Positions 30,722 to 40,908 of a DNA stretch of 64,000 nt are shown in pieces. The stretch's first letter is position 1; every line of letters begins with the position of its first letter. The stretch is from assembly GCA_903772945.1 (NCBI GenBank), contig CAICTM010000003.1:186001-250000 (forward strand). Reading direction: 5' to 3'. The DNA is from Seminavis robusta. Taxonomy: Eukaryota; Bacillariophyta; Bacillariophyceae; Naviculales; Naviculaceae. Position numbers and translations under genes: made by a program. The notes under the pieces are model-generated. The model made no database searches. It saw nothing but the letters and a program-made list of their open reading frames with translations, and had not been told where the DNA came from.

Positions 30722-31447
30722 ATGAAGAAGTTCGCCATCCTCTATATCACATGGACGGCATTGCTGCTTGGCGTTGCTTCGGAGTCGTCTTCTCCAAAAC
30801 GACGGATGCGAGGAGGGGGAGATCAAGTCGCAGAAGATCTGACTCCAGCACGCCACCTTTTGAGGAACCCCACCATTTACTCGAACGGCTTTGAAACGGC
30901 ATCCAGCCTTGGAGAAGTCTCTCTCAGTAACAACCTCTTTCTCGGGACTACGGGGTCTACAGATCAAATCCGACTCGCTTCTAGTATGACTACGTACGGT
31001 CAGTTAGGAGGAGGAGTGCGCATTCGTTTGTTTGACGACGACAACGACAGCATATATAACCACGGCAAAGTCTCTGCCGGCATCGAGTTTACCTTTGATT
31101 CCCCATTCGATGTCAATGAAGCGGAGATCCGGTTTGCCTATCGGGTGAATTTCGCCGATGGTTTTCAAACGGCAGACGTAGGTCAAGTCTTGTTGGATGT
31201 GGATGGTTCCGTCCAAGTCGTCGAAGAGTACAGGGGTTACACTACGTACTCGGGAGCCACTTGGAAAGCAGCAACTTTGAGCATTGGTTCGTTGGCTCAA
31301 GGAACGAGCCATACAATCAAATTGGGTGGATACCTCCACTATGCTCCTTCGGAAGTAGCACAAATGCCTGGTGAGCCCGAACCAACTCGACCTCGCAACC
31401 GCTTTCAAATCCGAATCGACACCATTGAGATAGTGCAGGCTTCCTAG
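30722..31447 (+). CDS. Secreted beta-rich protein, unrecognised
   Basis: 241 aa with signal peptide (FAILYITWTALLLGVASE), then a basic segment (SPKRRMRGGG) that could be a propeptide cleavage site. The rest alternates hydrophobic and polar residues (YSNGFETASSLGEVSLSNN, IEFTFDSPFDV, HTIKLGGYLHY), like a jelly-roll or lectin-like sandwich. It has only few Cys and no anchor. No family recognised. Confidence 0.65.
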   Translation: MKKFAILYITWTALLLGVASESSSPKRRMRGGGDQVAEDLTPARHLLRNPTIYSNGFETASSLGEVSLSNNLFLGTTGSTDQIRLASSMTTYGQLGGGVRIRLFDDDNDSIYNHGKVSAGIEFTFDSPFDVNEAEIRFAYRVNFADGFQTADVGQVLLDVDGSVQVVEEYRGYTTYSGATWKAATLSIGSLAQGTSHTIKLGGYLHYAPSEVAQMPGEPEPTRPRNRFQIRIDTIEIVQAS

Positions 31448-32694
31448 CTAGTAGTAGCTAACAATCGAATGAATAGCGTTGCGTCTTAGTCTGACCTTTT
31501 CTTATGCTGGAAACAAATAGCTAGGCAGGTCGCGTCAAAGCAATACACCATTGCAATTGGATTAGCATGATTCTGCCACCTATTATAGCTCTAGCAGATC
31601 AACAATAAGTTCAATGCACTGCAAAACAAAGGAGCCATGGCACTGGTACGTTTCAGGTACTTTGCAAAAGGAGAGGAGTCGAGTCATCGTCTTTAGTGGG
31701 GACTGCTTTACTGCTTCATGTGCTGCCAAGGAATAGCAAAAGGTCGATATCGTCGTTTACTGTCATTGTTTCAACTGTGTCCACCGTGATGGCAGTACCA
31801 ATTAGACTCTAGAGTTCGATCTTAGGTTGCTGTCCTCGACCCAACACCCCTGGAACCACGACGATACCTTTGCTGTGCATGATCTCCCTCAATCATAATG
31901 TAGCCACACTGGCTTATAATTGATGATTTCAGTCTCGAATGGATCGTTCAGTCCAGCATGTGACGTGCTATCACCTTGAGTTTAGCTGGTACTTGGATTC
32001 GCATTATCACTGTAGGTCCATTAGTAGGGACTGGGTGTATTGAGTATATACGGTGATGGTTGCTGATTGGAAAGAGCAGTGAACCACGATCAGCATTGAA
32101 TAAGTGAAGCTGCTCCATTCGCGATTCATCTTCTATGAAACATGGTCACCGGTTCAATTTGTCCAAGTTAACCTCAGCAGGACGTGAAGAGAGTTGTTTG
32201 ACAGAAAAGTGAGAGAATGAAGGAGAAGACAGCTAGAAATTGTGTGAAATTGTCGTTGATGCTCCCTTTTCGTTAAGTGCAGTGTAAGTAGTCGATGGTG
32301 TCTTGTGACTGTAAAGTTGCACAGAAGTGTCACTAAAGATGCGTGTCCGAGGGTTCCCATAAGTGAATTCACACTTGAAGAAAGTCATTGTGACAGTGAT
32401 TTAGTGTTCTTTGGAGTCATAATCGTTGATACTTTGATCCATAGGGAGTTGACCGTTTCCTACCACCAACAAGGGGGCATTAACTTAATTTTTCTGTTTC
32501 GGAGTTCCACTGAGTGTGAGGAGTTGCAGCAGCAGCAGCACCTTGGAGCCGTTGTGTGGTGACAGCAACGTCATAACCCTGAGGCAACCAACTAGCTAGC
32601 CCACAGCAAACCAAGCAAGCAACAAGCCTATCTATTGCTATTGATATCAAGTTTGTTAATAGTAGTGTTGTTATCTGATAGTGTTGTAATCAAG
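31448..32694. other. 1.2-kb intergenic region, nothing supported
   Basis: Read on both strands without finding coding composition, repeats or structured RNA. The last 100 bases are 5' UTR/promoter of the next gene, with a GCAGCAGCAGC run near 32526. Confidence 0.4.
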
Positions 32695-33639
32695 ATGCCC
32701 ATCAATCTCCAGAACCACCGCACGTCGAACGCCAAGCTGTTCAGCGTAAGCGGCAACAAGCAAAAGCTGCACACAGCCGCGTCCTTTCAGAAGAAGAAGA
32801 ATGCGAATTTGAAGGTTGGCAAGAGTTCTAGTGGCACAGGGAGTGCGCTGCTGAACCGTATGATCAACAATCAGTCTTTAGCAGCAGCAGCTAGTAATCC
32901 CTCGCGACGACGTCATTCGATGACTGGCAATTCTGGGATCAATGGCAGTACACACAGTGCTACGGGTAGTACTACGAGTGGTCGAGAGGGGAGTGTGAGT
33001 CCCTTGCGACGATCGGTAGGAGATGCGCCGTCTCCGCCGCAACAACAGCAACCGCCTCATATAGGTCAAGTGGCAATCACGCCTAAGGGTAGCAGTCACG
33101 AACGGAAAATCAAAAAGTCTGCCAGTGGGGACACTTCTTTGGATCCTCCCCATTTGTTTCGCAGTTCTAGTACCAGCAGCAACAAGAAGAAGAACATGAG
33201 ACGTTCTCGATCGTTTGATAAGGAAAAAACGCTCTCCAGTCTCATGCCGTCCGCCATTGTTACTTGTTCGCTCGCCATGAAACCCAGAAACTTTCTCAGA
33301 AGAGGATCTGGAGATTCAGCAAGATCCAACAATACCGCTCCTCCTTCTGCCAACACCAATACTACCAACACCTCCACATCCTCCAAGAAAGGCAGATCCA
33401 CCAGTACTGGAGCGCTACCCGACTGCGAACCAGAATCTCCTCGAGATACCCTCAAAGCCAAGCGAAGACAACTCCGACGAAACACACTCTCGGGAGATCT
33501 ACCCTTTGTCCCAGACACTCCACCCTCTTCTCTACTCAATATCTCTACAGATGATCCAGAAGATGTTTCCAATCGATTCTTGAGTGATGACGACGATAGT
33601 GATGACGATTCGCTCTTTAGTATGAGTGAGGAGCATTAA
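32695..33639 (+). CDS. Ser/Thr/Arg-rich disordered protein, unrecognised
   Basis: 314 aa from ATG 32695 (MPINLQNHRTSNAKLF). The composition is dominated by Ser, Thr, Asn and basic residues with many RRxS/RSxS motifs (RRRHSMTG, MRRSRSFDKEK, KRRQLRRNTLSGD), consistent with a multiply phosphorylated, AGC- or CaM-kinase-type substrate. The C-terminus is acidic (DDDDSDDDSLFSMSEEH). No folded domain or signal peptide. The frame is open 20 codons upstream but without ATG. Confidence 0.65.
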   Translation: MPINLQNHRTSNAKLFSVSGNKQKLHTAASFQKKKNANLKVGKSSSGTGSALLNRMINNQSLAAAASNPSRRRHSMTGNSGINGSTHSATGSTTSGREGSVSPLRRSVGDAPSPPQQQQPPHIGQVAITPKGSSHERKIKKSASGDTSLDPPHLFRSSSTSSNKKKNMRRSRSFDKEKTLSSLMPSAIVTCSLAMKPRNFLRRGSGDSARSNNTAPPSANTNTTNTSTSSKKGRSTSTGALPDCEPESPRDTLKAKRRQLRRNTLSGDLPFVPDTPPSSLLNISTDDPEDVSNRFLSDDDDSDDDSLFSMSEEH

Positions 33640-34203
33640 TGAGTCAACAGCAACAAACACAACAAGACACGCACACAAGTAGTAGTACATAACCACACGC
33701 ATCATCACAAACAAACAAACAAACACACAGAAGAAAACAAAAACAACAACAAAAGAAAGAGACAAACAAGTAGAAGGAACCAGTTTTGACACCTGCAAAA
33801 TAATAATATAATAACAATTACAACATGCTCATCATTCATCATGTACGGTATGATGTAGCAATCACAATTCTGTCTTGGCATGTAAGTGTACTGTCATTCG
33901 TATCGATGTGTTTTTTTGCTTGGATCGTACGGTACAGTGTCGAGCTCGATCTAATGTACATGTAGCACAATCACAGAACCACAATGCAAAACATCCCAAG
34001 GATCAGATCACTCAATTTCCTGCCCGATTGATGCTGGACGAACTAGAGACAGAAACTATAGTAAGCAATTTCTGACGACGCGGATAACACGAAACGTCGC
34101 AGGTTTTCGTTTACTCCTTTTACTCGAATACGTGTACTGCAAGCTGAAAGGAGCCCAATACTATTTTAAAATTGAGTTATTCTTTACTGCCTGGTACGAT
34201 TGA
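33640..34203. other. Intergenic
   Basis: CA- and AAAC-rich simple sequence directly after the stop (33650-33780) is probably 3' UTR. TACATGTA palindromes near 33958. No gene. Confidence 0.4.
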
Positions 34204-35397
34204 TCATTCCACTTTGGTCAATACGGCTAGATACCCCACTTTGTCTTCTTCCGGCGAGTTGGGTGTCGCGGGTTCTAGTTCCACCGTCATTTTGCCCGGC
34301 AACTCTTTCACGACCGAATGTAGTTCTTGTGCTGTATACAAACTTCGTTTCACCATGACGGGATTGGCATTGGATTGTCTCGTCACATGGGAGGCACCTT
34401 GGGGATGACTAATCACCAACTTGCCATTGAGTTTTAATAATGTCGATGCTTTTTGTAAGGCAGACGTCATGTCCGAAAAGTCGTGCAGTGCCGCACAAAA
34501 TATAATGCTCTCGAATTGACTTGGTTGTAGTTGCTCTTGCTCGTCGGTATCATCATTAGTAGTGCCGTACTCGTTCAAAAAGTCCGTGGCTTGAAAGTCG
34601 ACGCCCCGATGGAGTTGTCGCGCATTCTTGATCATTTCTTGTGACAAGTCAATGCCGTGGATTTGAGAGGATTCCAGACCGGCTTGTTCCAAATGAGGGA
34701 CCAAGACGCCGTATCCGCATCCGACATCAAGGCAATGACCGTCTTTCCCCACGGCAGCCGCCACAATTTGACATGCCGCATCAATTTTGCGGGCCATGGG
34801 GGCGGCCATTTCTCCTCCCGCGATAATGGCACGCGCGGCTTTGGCGTCGGCACTGGCATCCCATGTGATTTGTTGAAAGATATTGTGCAAATCGTGTTCG
34901 TCCAAATCGTATTCGTCGTAAACTTTTGTCAATTCGTCCCGGGCTCGTTGCGCCCCTTCCATTTCAACTTGTGGAAGTTGGGCTTGTTGCAGCACGGACA
35001 TGTTGGCCAAGCGCTGATCCCATTTCAAAAGTTGCTGGTACAATTGTGTGGCCATGTACAAATGGGGAGGCAATTTAGCCAACGCTGCATCCACGCGTCG
35101 TTGCGTTCCTTCCGCCACGTTGCTCCCGTATTTCTTCAAAATCTTTTGTTGCGTCTTTTTCACATCGCTCTTCTTCACCTTCTTCTTTGTCTTGTTATTA
35201 TTGGAAGTCGAAGAACCTCCTCCTCCAAAGCCCTTGGCGGCCAGCCAGAGGGGAGCTGACAGTGGCGTAGATCCATGTACTGGATGATGAAGATTGGGTA
35301 GCTTGAAATTCTGCTGAAAGCCAAAAGTCGTTCTGGCCAGTAGGCATACTGCCAAGGGAAGAATGCTAAGGGTGGATGTTTGTAGTACTCTCGTCAT
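34204..35397 (-). CDS. SAM-dependent class I methyltransferase, probably plastid-targeted
   Basis: 397 aa from ATG 35397. The signal peptide (MTRVLQTSTLSILPLAVCLLA) leads into RTTFG|FQQNF, an ASAF-like site followed by a basic/Ser-rich transit region. A Lys-rich segment and a helical domain come next. The Rossmann core starts about 220: motif I HCLDVGCGYGVLVPHL, then IHGIDLSQEMI (post-I acidic residue) and FCAALHDFSD, ending in GKLVISHPQG. The HDF and HPQGASHV segments suggest a small-molecule enzyme. Substrate unknown. Confidence 0.8.
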   Translation of the reverse strand: MTRVLQTSTLSILPLAVCLLARTTFGFQQNFKLPNLHHPVHGSTPLSAPLWLAAKGFGGGGSSTSNNNKTKKKVKKSDVKKTQQKILKKYGSNVAEGTQRRVDAALAKLPPHLYMATQLYQQLLKWDQRLANMSVLQQAQLPQVEMEGAQRARDELTKVYDEYDLDEHDLHNIFQQITWDASADAKAARAIIAGGEMAAPMARKIDAACQIVAAAVGKDGHCLDVGCGYGVLVPHLEQAGLESSQIHGIDLSQEMIKNARQLHRGVDFQATDFLNEYGTTNDDTDEQEQLQPSQFESIIFCAALHDFSDMTSALQKASTLLKLNGKLVISHPQGASHVTRQSNANPVMVKRSLYTAQELHSVVKELPGKMTVELEPATPNSPEEDKVGYLAVLTKVE

Positions 35398-35689
35398 TGT
35401 CTTGTGTTTTGGATAATCTTCTTTGTGGTCTGTACTCCAGTTCCCTTGACCAACGCCACCAAGCACACACTAGCCAGAGCCATCGACCAGGAGGATGAGA
35501 GTGCCATTGAATGATGTCATTGCGAAGTACCGGTAGTACGGGACTATTAGTCATGAACAAGGTGTCAAAGGAAGCCAGTGAAGAGGCTTTACAACAATAC
35601 GGTACGGTTTGCCAACAGCCAATAATCTTCACATCGACACAAAAACATAAACGCAGTCATAAGAACCTAGACAGCAAATATTGCTTGAT

Positions 35690-37225
35690 CTATCTTTTTA
35701 TCCCTGCTCTACTAACATGGTTGTTTGGTTGTTTGGTTGTTTGTTGGCTGGAGAGAAAGGGCACCAAACGAGCAGCGAACGGCAGTCGTCCATGGTGTCT
35801 CATAGAGGAGGACAACAGTAATCCGGCAAGAGCAGCTTCTTCTGCCTTGACATTGCTGCTGCGGGAAGATTGCGGTTGAAGTGTAGTACTTTGTTGTAGC
35901 TGGGGAAGCATCAGAGCCATGTTCTTTTGAATGCTAGCCAGTATGCATTCCAATGCTAATTGTGTCGCATCTGGTGCGGATAGAGTCCTTAGATACTCTC
36001 TCAAAAAGACGTAGGACTCTGCAAGATCGTCATCATCATCATCCACATCACCACCCTTCTTCTCGGTAGTTGTCGTGTCGTCCTTTGGATCCGTTTTATA
36101 GTCTCCCTCTTTAGTTTCCCCTTCCTCCTGTAATTGTTGTTGTTGTTGTTGTCGTTGTTTTTGCTTGGTACGTATACATTCCAGTAGATGATTGGTGGCT
36201 TCCTTGGCCCCGTTTCCCACAATGGCCAATTGACACCTCCAGAATTGTCCCGTTGGATCAATTTGCCAAATACATCCCTGAGCATCAGAATCATCATGAG
36301 TAGAGCTGCAGTCTACCAACAAGGTCGAGCTCTATATATAAATAACAGCCAAACCACAGAAGCAGTAAGATACATGTGGGAGCGAGTATAACAGTATTTG
36401 GAATCCACAGGAATTCGTACGTACCACTAACAAGGGCGTTTTTCGTTCGTCATCGTCCTGTCCTTGGGTAGCCTTTTGGCATTGATCGGCAATCTGACGT
36501 GCCAAGTGTTGGACAGTCCAACCATGAACATGAGCATTCTTCGTCGTGCTTTTCATTATGGGAGATCCATCATCGTGTTGAATGCGTATGGATTTGGCAT
36601 GCGCTTGTATGATTTTTCGTCGAAGAATGTGGGAATGCATGGCATTGCCAGCCGAGACTGCCAGGTGGCTCGTGTGAGTTGTCAGTGGCATAAAGGGAGT
36701 AGAAACAGTCTGGACGGATGTCTCTGCTGCTGTCAAGATGTCTGTTGCCAGATTGGTCATATTGATAGTAGTAGCAGTACTAGTAGTACTGTTGCTATTG
36801 TTTTCATGCTCATGTTCATGAATGTATGAATGTAGAAAGAGGGAATTTGGACTGAGTAGAGTGGGAAGTGTGGATACCACAATGATGCCGTCTTGACAAG
36901 GCAATGCAACTACCAGATTGGACGTGGGATCATACGGAGAAGAGACAGCCTCCATGGCTTGTTCCATGGAAGGCATGCGTCCGCCAGCTCCAAATTTGTG
37001 AGGTTCCAGAGTACGGCTGTAACTACTGCTACTAGTAGCACTACCGGTACCACTGCTGCCACTGCCAGTGGAAGAGTCCTGCCAAGGAGTTGCAAACTCA
37101 GAGGATCTCACTTCATCAACTATTAATACCAGCAACAGCAGTGCTGTGGTGATGTACATGTAGAACCAACAGCAGCAGCGCCAAACCTTCCTCCATGATA
37201 CACTCATCCACATCCGCTCCATCAT
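35690..37225 (-). CDS. Membrane-anchored 20S proteasome alpha-subunit-like protein
   Basis: Two exons, 36425-37225 and 35690-36331, with a GT-AG intron (36332-36424, donor GTACGT, acceptor TATATATAG, phase 0). 480 aa. The N-terminus has a membrane helix (about residues 18-40, WFYMYITTALLLLVLIV). Then GAGGRMPSMEQAMEAV matches the GRLxQVEYAxEAV start of proteasome alpha subunits. Further alpha-like landmarks: HLAVSAGNAMHSHILRRKII, WTVQHLARQIADQCQ, LLVSSTLLVDCSS, GCIWQIDPTGQFWRC (alpha consensus LYxxDPSGxxW), and AIVGNGAKEATNHLLE. The Asn/Thr/His-rich insertion and an acidic Gln-rich tail are extra. Cytosolic proteasome subunits lack membrane signals, so this is a strongly diverged relative in the secretory pathway or plastid. 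No beta-type Thr nucleophile. Confidence 0.7.
36332..36424 (-). other. Intron in proteasome-alpha-like gene
   Basis: GTACGT donor, TATATATAG acceptor, 93 nt, phase 0; splicing restores the conserved strand leading to the QIDPTG block. Confidence 0.75.
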
Positions 37226-37840
37226 CTTGCACTGTCTTGTGTCTTGTATCTTTGCCGTTGCTTTTCTATTGTGGTGTGAGATGGCTGTCTTCCCTGCCAC
37301 TATTGTATCCCGAACGCTAATATTACAAGAATCTTCTTTTGCATTCCTGAGTAACTGGTGTGACTCGACTCATCTCTTCTAAGAAGATCCTAGTACAACT
37401 CTACATACGGCAACCAAAATTTCGAAAAAAGACTCAGAGTTGACACCACTTCGTCAGTGGCATCTGAAATTTATTGCGGTTTTGCATTCTCTTATGCATA
37501 TTGCTTTCCCACGGCAACACGGTTGATAACAGATGAGGAGGTACCAGTGCACTGTACGTGACATTGCCAACAAACTCATACCATCTTACCTTACCTATTG
37601 GTACCTTTGGAATACATACATGTAACCCAATAGCCTTTTCTTGATACGCTACAAGAGATCAGTGAGTATTCTCGTTGCGGCATTGGAATCAAATCTCCCG
37701 CGGTCCATCGAAGATTGAAGACACAAAAATGCATTGCTGGCACATAGCTGCTAGTAGTCTCACAATAATATCTCACCCCAACCATTATCTATCCCATCTC
37801 ACAGATACTAGCTAGCTATTAAGGGTAGTAAGGCAGCACC
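37226..37840. other. Divergent intergenic region
   Basis: Promoter space between the proteasome-like gene (minus) and the sulfotransferase-like gene (plus); no gene seen. The minus-strand frame remains open to 37300 without ATG. Confidence 0.4.
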
Positions 37841-39271
37841 ATGACTCAACTTCGCACGAGTTCCCACCTGATCTTTTTGGGTATCCTCGGGGTATTGATA
37901 GTGTTAATGGGGTTATGTCACAAGACGGGAGTTATCAACGTTTCTCAGATCAACGCCAGTACTGCTAAACACAAGACTATCGGTAACACTGCAGGCAACA
38001 CGGCTAGAAAGGCAAGCAGCAGCCAGGACTACAAGAACACTAAAAAGTACAAAGAGTTGGTAGCCACCCGGGGAGGAGGAGACCCCAACAGAATCTACTG
38101 TGATCAGAACTCCAAGCATCCAGATTGCTGCTCTCCTGATCATTGTGTGGTCGTACAAAGGTCCACGCTCTACTCAGAGTGCTGCCAAAATGTGCCATCC
38201 AGTCATCATCGTCATCGACAACTGCCTGTTCATGTTGCTGGACAACCACGACAACCGCAACAACGACCAACACCACAACGACCCATTACAGAACCCACAC
38301 TCTTTCCCATTCTCATTACGGCCACACCCCGCAGTGGAACCGTATTTGTCCAACGCTTACTCAAGAAATTGGGTCTCTCTGTTTCCGATGACTTTTCCAT
38401 TCCCCATGGAGACGGTATGGTCTCTTGGATGCACGTCGTGCAAGATGATCATTACTTTGGACCCGTCAGTAATTTCAAAAAAAGCAAATTTCAAACCGTA
38501 TGGCATCAAGTACGAGATCCACTCAAGTCACTCACCAGCATGGCCTTTACGGAGCCATTACGAGAAGACGGGAAACAAGCTGGCAGTGTCCTCTACATGC
38601 GCTTTTTACGACGGCACATTCCAGTGGCACGAAAGGAAGAAGTACTCTCCAAACTAAAACAGCAGCAGACTGCCATCACTACTACTACAACCACAACAAC
38701 AACCAACAATAACCAAACAACGTCCCCGTACAATGAACAGTTTCTGATTCATCGTGGAATGGAGTTTTACATTCACTGGCATCGCTACATTTTGTCACTA
38801 AGGATACCCCTCTTTCATCTCGAGGATTTGACCGAACACAAAAACATGACTGTCCTCGATGCCATTTTTGCGTCCGTGGGAAAACCACTCCCCGATCATA
38901 CTGTGGCCACGAGATTGATTGATCAAAAACGACGTCGACAATTGCAGCAACAATACACACAGCCGCAGACACCCACGCAGAGTTACACGTACCCCGCCTT
39001 GAACAAACCACTTGCCCCAGCGACAGGTAAACCTCCCCAGCGAATCCCGGGAAATCTCCTTGTTTCACAATATACATCATCTTCATCATCATCATCTGCA
39101 GCAGCCAATAATAATAAGAACAAGATGAAAAAAGGCAATACGAACAGTCGAAAACACCGAGACACATTGTCGTGGGAAGAGTTGTGTCGAGTGGATGCGC
39201 AGCTGACAAAAGACTTTTTAAAGGTCTGTCATGAAGTGGGGTACTACTTGGACAAGGAAATGGTGTGTTGA
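37841..39271 (+). CDS. Golgi sulfotransferase-like type II membrane protein
   Basis: 476 aa, single exon. Short cytoplasmic start, membrane anchor (about residues 9-27, HLIFLGILGVLIVLMGL), then a stem with CDQNSKHPDCCSPDHC. The 5'-phosphosulfate loop is ITATPRSGTVFVQRLLKKLG (about 155-174; family form TxxPKSGTTxLxxLL). The 3'-phosphate site is HQVRDPLKSLTSM (about 222-234, Arg and Ser). A late LHLEDL-like segment (IPLFHLEDLTE) follows. Poly-Thr/Asn and poly-Ser/Asn insertions are low complexity. Expected role: sulfation of carbohydrate or protein in the Golgi using PAPS. Family assignment rests on these two motifs. Confidence 0.7.
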   Translation: MTQLRTSSHLIFLGILGVLIVLMGLCHKTGVINVSQINASTAKHKTIGNTAGNTARKASSSQDYKNTKKYKELVATRGGGDPNRIYCDQNSKHPDCCSPDHCVVVQRSTLYSECCQNVPSSHHRHRQLPVHVAGQPRQPQQRPTPQRPITEPTLFPILITATPRSGTVFVQRLLKKLGLSVSDDFSIPHGDGMVSWMHVVQDDHYFGPVSNFKKSKFQTVWHQVRDPLKSLTSMAFTEPLREDGKQAGSVLYMRFLRRHIPVARKEEVLSKLKQQQTAITTTTTTTTTNNNQTTSPYNEQFLIHRGMEFYIHWHRYILSLRIPLFHLEDLTEHKNMTVLDAIFASVGKPLPDHTVATRLIDQKRRRQLQQQYTQPQTPTQSYTYPALNKPLAPATGKPPQRIPGNLLVSQYTSSSSSSSAAANNNKNKMKKGNTNSRKHRDTLSWEELCRVDAQLTKDFLKVCHEVGYYLDKEMVC

Positions 39272-39442
39272 AGAATACCTACAAGATGCTACAGAAGAAC
39301 TGGTGAATGGGAAACAGAGATGCTAATTTGCAGGGCGTGGGGACGACGAGGGAGCATCCGTAATGTGCAATTATTATTATTAGTCATTGTACTATTTAAT
39401 TTAACTTTATAGAAACTTGCTAGCTAGTGGGTTGAGAACCTT

Positions 39443-40429
39443 TCATGACTCTTGCTGTGATTGTTTTGGTTTTGGTTGTGTGGTTCGCATGACTTTACAA
39501 ATTTCAATGTCATCTACGGAATAGGTGGGATCGTGTTCCTCCATGGGAACCTTTAGTACCGTCAGTCCTCGTTGTTGTGCCAATTCTAGAAACTTGTCGC
39601 GTGGATCATATTCGGGATAGTATCGATGTTCGTAACTGATCAGTGCCATCGAATTGGTGGATTGTGGGAGAAGTTGGTCAATTTCAGCCACCAATGGCGC
39701 AATGGGGTATAATTTGGGCAGCACACAATCAGCCACCAGGACCACATCGATATTGCTAGTACATGTAGCATTGTCGTCTTGTTGCAGAAAGGAAGGATGA
39801 ATGGAATCTCTGCCCCACCATAATTCTTGTGTGTAAATGGGACAACCTTGAATCATGACTGCTGCATTCTGATCATCATTGTCATTGTCACTACTACCAG
39901 TCGTTTTAGCAGCAGCCTTCCGAATATTATCGCGTGCCAATTGGACCACTGGATCGCATCCATCCGTACAAACGACGACCTTGGCGCCCAGAATGGCAGC
40001 AGCAATGGACGTGAGTCCCGTTCCAGATCCCAGATCCACAACCACTTTCTGTCGTAACAAGTGAGAATGTCGTTCCATGTACTTGACAAGCACCATGGCG
40101 GCCGGCCACACACAAGCTCCCGTCCCGTAAGTGCCTTCGATTTCTCCTCGTTGCATCTGCTGGACTTGAAAAGAAACATCCAAGACAGTGACGGGATAGT
40201 GTGGGTCTTGTGAGTGACGATTCCGCCATCCCAACGATGTCAATTGCTTTTGTACAAAGGCACTGCAGCGTCTAGTAGAATTACTGCTAGTAGTACTAGT
40301 AGAAGTATCATTTTTTTGTTTCTGCAAATCAAGAGCGTCGAAAAAGGCACGAGCTGTGGGGTGGGAGGGGAGAGTGCTACCAGAAGTACTGGTATCAGTA
40401 CTAGTACCTGTGGCTGCTTCTGATGCCAT
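39443..40429 (-). CDS. METTL21-type protein methyltransferase (Methyltransf_16)
   Basis: 328 aa, no signal. The fold is recognisable: EGTYGTGACVWPAAMVLVKYM (family form GxxVWxxxxxLxxyL), SAM motif I VVVDLGSGTGLTSIAAAILGA (about 129-149), VVCTDGCDPVVQLARDNI, and the post-II DVVLVADCVLP (family D-x-x-Y/V). The ISYEHRY segment fits the lysine methyltransferase-like subgroup. Disordered Thr/Ser N-terminus and Lys/Gln C-terminus. Cytosolic methylation of a protein lysine is expected from the family; target unknown. Confidence 0.8.
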   Translation of the reverse strand: MASEAATGTSTDTSTSGSTLPSHPTARAFFDALDLQKQKNDTSTSTTSSNSTRRCSAFVQKQLTSLGWRNRHSQDPHYPVTVLDVSFQVQQMQRGEIEGTYGTGACVWPAAMVLVKYMERHSHLLRQKVVVDLGSGTGLTSIAAAILGAKVVVCTDGCDPVVQLARDNIRKAAAKTTGSSDNDNDDQNAAVMIQGCPIYTQELWWGRDSIHPSFLQQDDNATCTSNIDVVLVADCVLPKLYPIAPLVAEIDQLLPQSTNSMALISYEHRYYPEYDPRDKFLELAQQRGLTVLKVPMEEHDPTYSVDDIEICKVMRTTQPKPKQSQQES

Positions 40430-40908
40430 GGTGATACACTATCTCAGCAATGATACAGTGCCGTTGGATCTTTCAATGGAGGTCTGTCTCTCCTGAAAAG
40501 TGAAAGAAGAAAGATACGGTGCTCGGTGCGGTCACTGTAAACTCCGAAAAAAGTGAAGGTAACGAAATACAGTGTCTCTATGGTTTAACGCTCTTCTTTT
40601 CATCAGTCATTTTGAAACTATATACTTATTGAATATTTCAGAATCTGTAAGCTACGTCACTATATTTAACAAGAAGGACTTCTTCTCTATCGGTGCGTTC
40701 TTACTATTAATAGTCAAATGAAAATGACCGGAAGCTAAAAAAGGCTCTTTCACGACCCCATCCGTCGCTCGCAATCGTGTGCACGTGGGGTTGCGTTGAC
40801 ACAAACTTTGTCAATTACAATAGAAGCAACCCTTGCTTCTTTGCTTTGTCCTCTATCAATAGCTTTCCTTACCTTACCTTACCTTACCTTACCTGATCCA
40901 GTGCTAGC
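40430..40908. other. Divergent intergenic region with TTACC array
   Basis: Shared upstream region of the METTL21-like gene (minus) and the double-headed convertase (plus). It holds about five TTACC units at 40868-40894, just 15 bases before the convertase ATG. No gene. Confidence 0.5.
40868..40894 (+). repeat. (TTACC)n pentamer array upstream of convertase ATG
   Basis: Five near-perfect TTACC/CTTAC units lie in the presumed 5' UTR. Confidence 0.8.

Noticed and set aside
34657-35259. 200-aa plus-strand open frame
   Set aside because: Antisense shadow of the SAM methyltransferase.
38100-38657. 185-aa plus-strand frame
   Set aside because: Overlaps the sulfotransferase-like gene in another frame; the latter has the PAPS-loop motifs.
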